Of a DNA stretch of 64,000 nucleotides, positions 61,844-64,000 are shown piece by piece (positions within the stretch are counted from its first letter, which is position 1; every line of letters starts with the position of its first letter). The notes below the pieces were generated by a model, which made no database searches, had not been told where the DNA came from, and saw nothing but the letters and a program-made list of their open reading frames with translations. Source of the stretch: Paraburkholderia sp. Tr-20389 (GTDB lineage Bacteria; Pseudomonadota; Gammaproteobacteria; Burkholderiales; Burkholderiaceae); assembly GCF_017104565.1 (NCBI RefSeq), contig NZ_JAAGPD010000002.1, positions 284,801 to 348,800 on the forward strand. The letters run 5' to 3'. Position numbers and translations under genes: made by a program.

Positions 61844-62725
61844 TCAAGGCGCGCCCGCCCCTCCACGCGTCGACGAGGCGGGCGGCGGAATTGCGGTTGC
61901 CGGCGTGCCCAGACGCGTTTCCGGCGACGCCCCCTGCATCTTGTGCGGCGCCATCGTCCGGAGCAGGACGAGATCCCGTTCCGGATCGGGCATCGCGATG
62001 ATCGCGTGCAAGGTCACGCGCGTCGTCCAGCACACATCCGTCGGTGTCGCCTGCTTCGGGTTCGACGTATAGAACGCAAACCGTTCGAGACTCGTCTGGT
62101 CGCCGCGAAGCTCGGCGATCAGCATACGCGTGAGCTGATTCTCTGCCGCGGCGTTCTGCTGTGGCGTCGGCGTGGGCACGGGCGCATCCGACACGTCGCT
62201 GACCATGACCTTGTAAAGCAGCCCGAAATACTGATCGACGTCGGCGTCCGACATCTCGCGCAGCGACACATGGTTCATCACCGCGCTCATGTCGTCGAGA
62301 CCGAAGCAGTTGACGGGAACCAGTTCGTCGAGGAAGCGGGTCAGCAGCTTCACGTACTGAAGCCGGTCCGAAGGCGTCAAATGAGCCAGCCCGTTCGACA
62401 TCAGCTCTTCGCGCGCCCGGGGATCGAGAAAGATTTGCCCGACATGCTGGCCGCCGTGCTGAAGGTCTTCGGCGATCACGGGGTCCCGCTGGATCTTCTG
62501 GACCCAACGCAGGATGATCCGCGACTTGTTCGAATCCGCATCGATACCGTGCTTGCGCAACAGGTTCTCGAGTTCGGCGGATTCGGTATCCATGCCGCTC
62601 ACGGCTGGGCCCGGAGCGACAGGTGGCGACGCGGAGTCGGCTTCGCGATGGATCGCAGCGTGAGACGACGCTGTGAAGATCAGCGTCGTCGTCAGCAGAA
62701 CGAGGAGAGAGGCGGAACGTCTCAT
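61844..62725 (-). CDS. Exported hypothetical protein
   Basis: 293 aa. Signal peptide residues 1-23 (LLVLLTTTLIFTASSHAA). The mature protein is mostly helical, with ELENLLRKHGIDADSNKSRIILRWVQKIQ near residue 50, PSDRLQYVKLLTRFLDELVPVNCFGL, and a Pro/Ala/Gly-rich tail of about 40 residues. Two cysteines (residues ~140 and ~230) could pair. No family recognised. Its codon bias is like the neighbours. Separate unit, on the same strand as the DUF2950 gene upstream of it. Confidence 0.75.
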   Translation of the reverse strand: MRRSASLLVLLTTTLIFTASSHAAIHREADSASPPVAPGPAVSGMDTESAELENLLRKHGIDADSNKSRIILRWVQKIQRDPVIAEDLQHGGQHVGQIFLDPRAREELMSNGLAHLTPSDRLQYVKLLTRFLDELVPVNCFGLDDMSAVMNHVSLREMSDADVDQYFGLLYKVMVSDVSDAPVPTPTPQQNAAAENQLTRMLIAELRGDQTSLERFAFYTSNPKQATPTDVCWTTRVTLHAIIAMPDPERDLVLLRTMAPHKMQGASPETRLGTPATAIPPPASSTRGGAGAP

Positions 62726-62791
62726 GTTGCCTCACTGTCCGAATGGGTCGGACTCACCAGATGCATCCGCGACCGCGCTCGCGAGCACGTT

Positions 62792-63712
62792 TCAGGGCTG
62801 CACCTTCGCCCAGCCAGGCCCGGGATCGAACGACGTCGTCGCCTTCGCCTTGTCCGCGCTGTCGGGCCCGAGGTCGCGCTCGTAGACCTGCCCGGCGTGG
62901 CTCACCATGAAGCTCTTGATGCCCGTGTCCCCATAGCGCGCGGGCCACGCGATCACGGCAAAGCCGCCGAACAGCTTGCCGTGCGCGAGATAGTCGTATG
63001 CGCCACCGGGCGCGTGCGGCCCTTGCGACGTGAGCAGCTTGTAGTGATACCCGTGGTAGCCGCTATCGCCGACGTTGCGCGTGCTCGCCTGGATGAATGC
63101 CGGTCCGAGCGGGCTAGGCGGCGCATCCGTCTGCGTCGGCCAGTACAGTCCGTCCTGTTTCCCCGGCGAACTCGACAGCTTCGACGCATACGACAGCAAG
63201 CCGTCGCCATCGTGATCGGTGAGTGCGTATTCGCGCTGCGCGTCGTAGACCGCGAGCATCGTCTGGATGACGGCAAGCTCGTTGCGGCCGATGCGGCGCA
63301 GCCGCATTTCCTCGGCGCCCGCGCGGGTGTCGAAATGCCAGCCTTCGGCGGATTTCACGAGCGGAATGGGGAACGTCCAGCCATCGCCGCCTACCGCGAT
63401 ATGCGCGTGATGGTCGTCTTTCCGCTGGATCTCATGCGACTTGCCCCATGCGTCGATGAAGCGGCTGCGCACGTCGGCGCCAGCGGGCGGAATCAGTTCG
63501 CGGAAGTCGCGCCCGAAGAGCGATTGCAGCGTCGCTTCCTCGTTGTTGGCGATGGCTTCGCCGAACGCGTTCATCGCGGCATCGGGCGAACTGAAGTTCT
63601 TCTGCGCGTGCGCCGTGGACACGCCGCCGACACTCAGCGCGCATGCGAGCGCAACGGCGCACAGCGTGCCCGCCGCCGTCGAACCCGGACGGAATCGTGA
63701 CGAGGTTGTCAT
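62792..63712 (-). CDS. DUF2950 family exported protein
   Basis: 306 aa. Signal peptide residues 1-36 (ending STAHAQ). DUF2950 pattern: FSSPDAAMNAFGEAIANNEEATLQSLFG, GNELAVIQTMLAVYDAQREYA, DGLLSYASKLSSSPGKQDGLYWP, and the C-terminal GGFAVIAWPARYGDTGIKSFMV with the final VYERDLGPD. Periplasmic; function not established. It lies 11 nt after the DUF3300 gene (AGGAG near that gene's stop), and DUF3300-DUF2950 pairs recur in proteobacteria, suggesting a joint cell-envelope role. Confidence 0.9.
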   Translation of the reverse strand: MTTSSRFRPGSTAAGTLCAVALACALSVGGVSTAHAQKNFSSPDAAMNAFGEAIANNEEATLQSLFGRDFRELIPPAGADVRSRFIDAWGKSHEIQRKDDHHAHIAVGGDGWTFPIPLVKSAEGWHFDTRAGAEEMRLRRIGRNELAVIQTMLAVYDAQREYALTDHDGDGLLSYASKLSSSPGKQDGLYWPTQTDAPPSPLGPAFIQASTRNVGDSGYHGYHYKLLTSQGPHAPGGAYDYLAHGKLFGGFAVIAWPARYGDTGIKSFMVSHAGQVYERDLGPDSADKAKATTSFDPGPGWAKVQP

Positions 63713-63723
63713 GATCGTGTCTC

Positions 63724-64000
63724 CTAGCGTCTTCCGCGTCCGCCGCCACCACCACCACCGCCGCTCCGCATGCCGCCGCTGCTCGGCCGGTTGAAGCCAG
63801 AGCCCTGGGCGCTGGAGCGTCCGCGATCATAGCTGCGCTGCGATGCGTTGCCTGCGCCGACGCCCTGAAACGCGTTGTCGCGGCCTCCGCCGCCTCCCGC
63901 GCCCCCTACGCGATCGCTTGCTCGTGTGACGTCGCCCGCACCGCCGCCTGCGCTCGCGCGGTTCGATACGCCGCCGCGGTCGCCGCCCGCGGCCGAGCGG
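63724..64000 (-). CDS. C-terminal part of a Gly/Arg-rich protein, probably DUF3300 family (cut by right edge)
   Basis: 91 codons before the stop at 63724, continuing past the window. The visible part is low-complexity Gly/Arg/Ser/Asn (RSAAGGDRGG..., then GGGGGRDNAFQGVG, ending GGGGGRGRR). DUF3300 proteins end in such Gly/Arg-rich tails and commonly precede DUF2950 genes, as here (11 nt). The assignment rests on context and composition only, since the DUF3300 core is outside the window. Confidence 0.65.
   Translation of the reverse strand, partial: RSAAGGDRGGVSNRASAGGGAGDVTRASDRVGGAGGGGGRDNAFQGVGAGNASQRSYDRGRSSAQGSGFNRPSSGGMRSGGGGGGGGRGRR

Noticed and set aside
1-64000. CRISPR arrays, tRNA or rRNA genes, toxin-antitoxin or phage modules
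   Set aside because: No regular spaced repeats, no cloverleaf-like sequence and no recognisable protein of these systems was seen on reading both strands; small RNAs could still be missed.

Overview
The window looks like a stretch of a secondary replicon (second chromosome, chromid or megaplasmid) of a Burkholderiaceae bacterium, most likely Paraburkholderia, Caballeronia or Burkholderia. The grounds are high GC content with strongly GC-biased third codon positions, lineage-typical small families (DUF4148, DUF4410, RcnB, DUF2950/DUF3300, DUF6622), several RND pumps, and a plasmid-type replication and partition block (Rep, ParA, ParB) instead of a dnaA origin. No rRNA, tRNA or core housekeeping operon was seen. 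The species cannot be fixed from sequence alone.

Left part (1-12.7 kb): an AcrAB/BpeAB-type multidrug pump (pump gene cut by the left edge) with a divergent TetR repressor; an OmpR/EnvZ-type two-component pair; an RcnB-like exported protein; a DUF6622 membrane protein; a DUF899 thioredoxin-like protein; and a bifunctional enoyl-CoA hydratase/3-hydroxyacyl-CoA dehydrogenase with a divergent LysR regulator.

Catabolic island (12.7-27.5 kb): an IclR regulator, a TIM-barrel isomerase/dehydratase-like enzyme, a NIPSNAP protein, two related FAD-dependent dehydrogenases, an NAD-dependent epimerase, a Gfo/Idh/MocA oxidoreductase, a branched-chain-amino-acid-type ABC importer whose second permease and both ATPases form one polypeptide, a divergent shikimate-dehydrogenase paralogue and an SDR. 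The control regions share a palindrome resembling the classical IclR box (TGGAAT-N3-ATTCCA), which ties the genes into one probable regulon. The substrate is unknown; a cyclic (hydroaromatic or polyol-like) carboxylate is my inference. This is the strongest candidate for an undescribed pathway.

Middle (27.5-50.2 kb): Ohr peroxidase, a CPA1 Na+/H+ antiporter, a solute-binding lipoprotein translationally coupled to a membrane GGDEF-EAL protein (possible ligand-sensing c-di-GMP module with no ABC permease nearby), DUF4410, a two-subunit molybdenum hydroxylase, DUF4148, a complete second RND pump operon (pump-adaptor-outer-membrane factor), a molybdate/tungstate-type importer with fused permease and ATPase, LysR, and MarR divergent from MipA/OmpV.

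Replication block (50.2-57.3 kb): ten 16-bp iterons (GTCCCC-N4-GGGG type) lead into a Rep_3-type initiator gene, followed by parA and parB. Five copies of a 15-bp palindrome TATTTAC-S-RTAAATA flank the block, two on the left and three on the right; they are the obvious partition-site candidates. Downstream is about 2.7 kb of mostly non-coding mosaic DNA with an IS481-family relic, a 22-bp direct repeat and a 16-bp perfect palindrome.

Right part (57.3-64 kb): a DUF445 membrane protein, a small exported protein, a MOSC protein, MsrB, a 3-methyladenine glycosylase that has lost most of its zinc ligands, a zinc-ribbon protein, an exported hypothetical, and a DUF2950/DUF3300 pair cut by the right edge.
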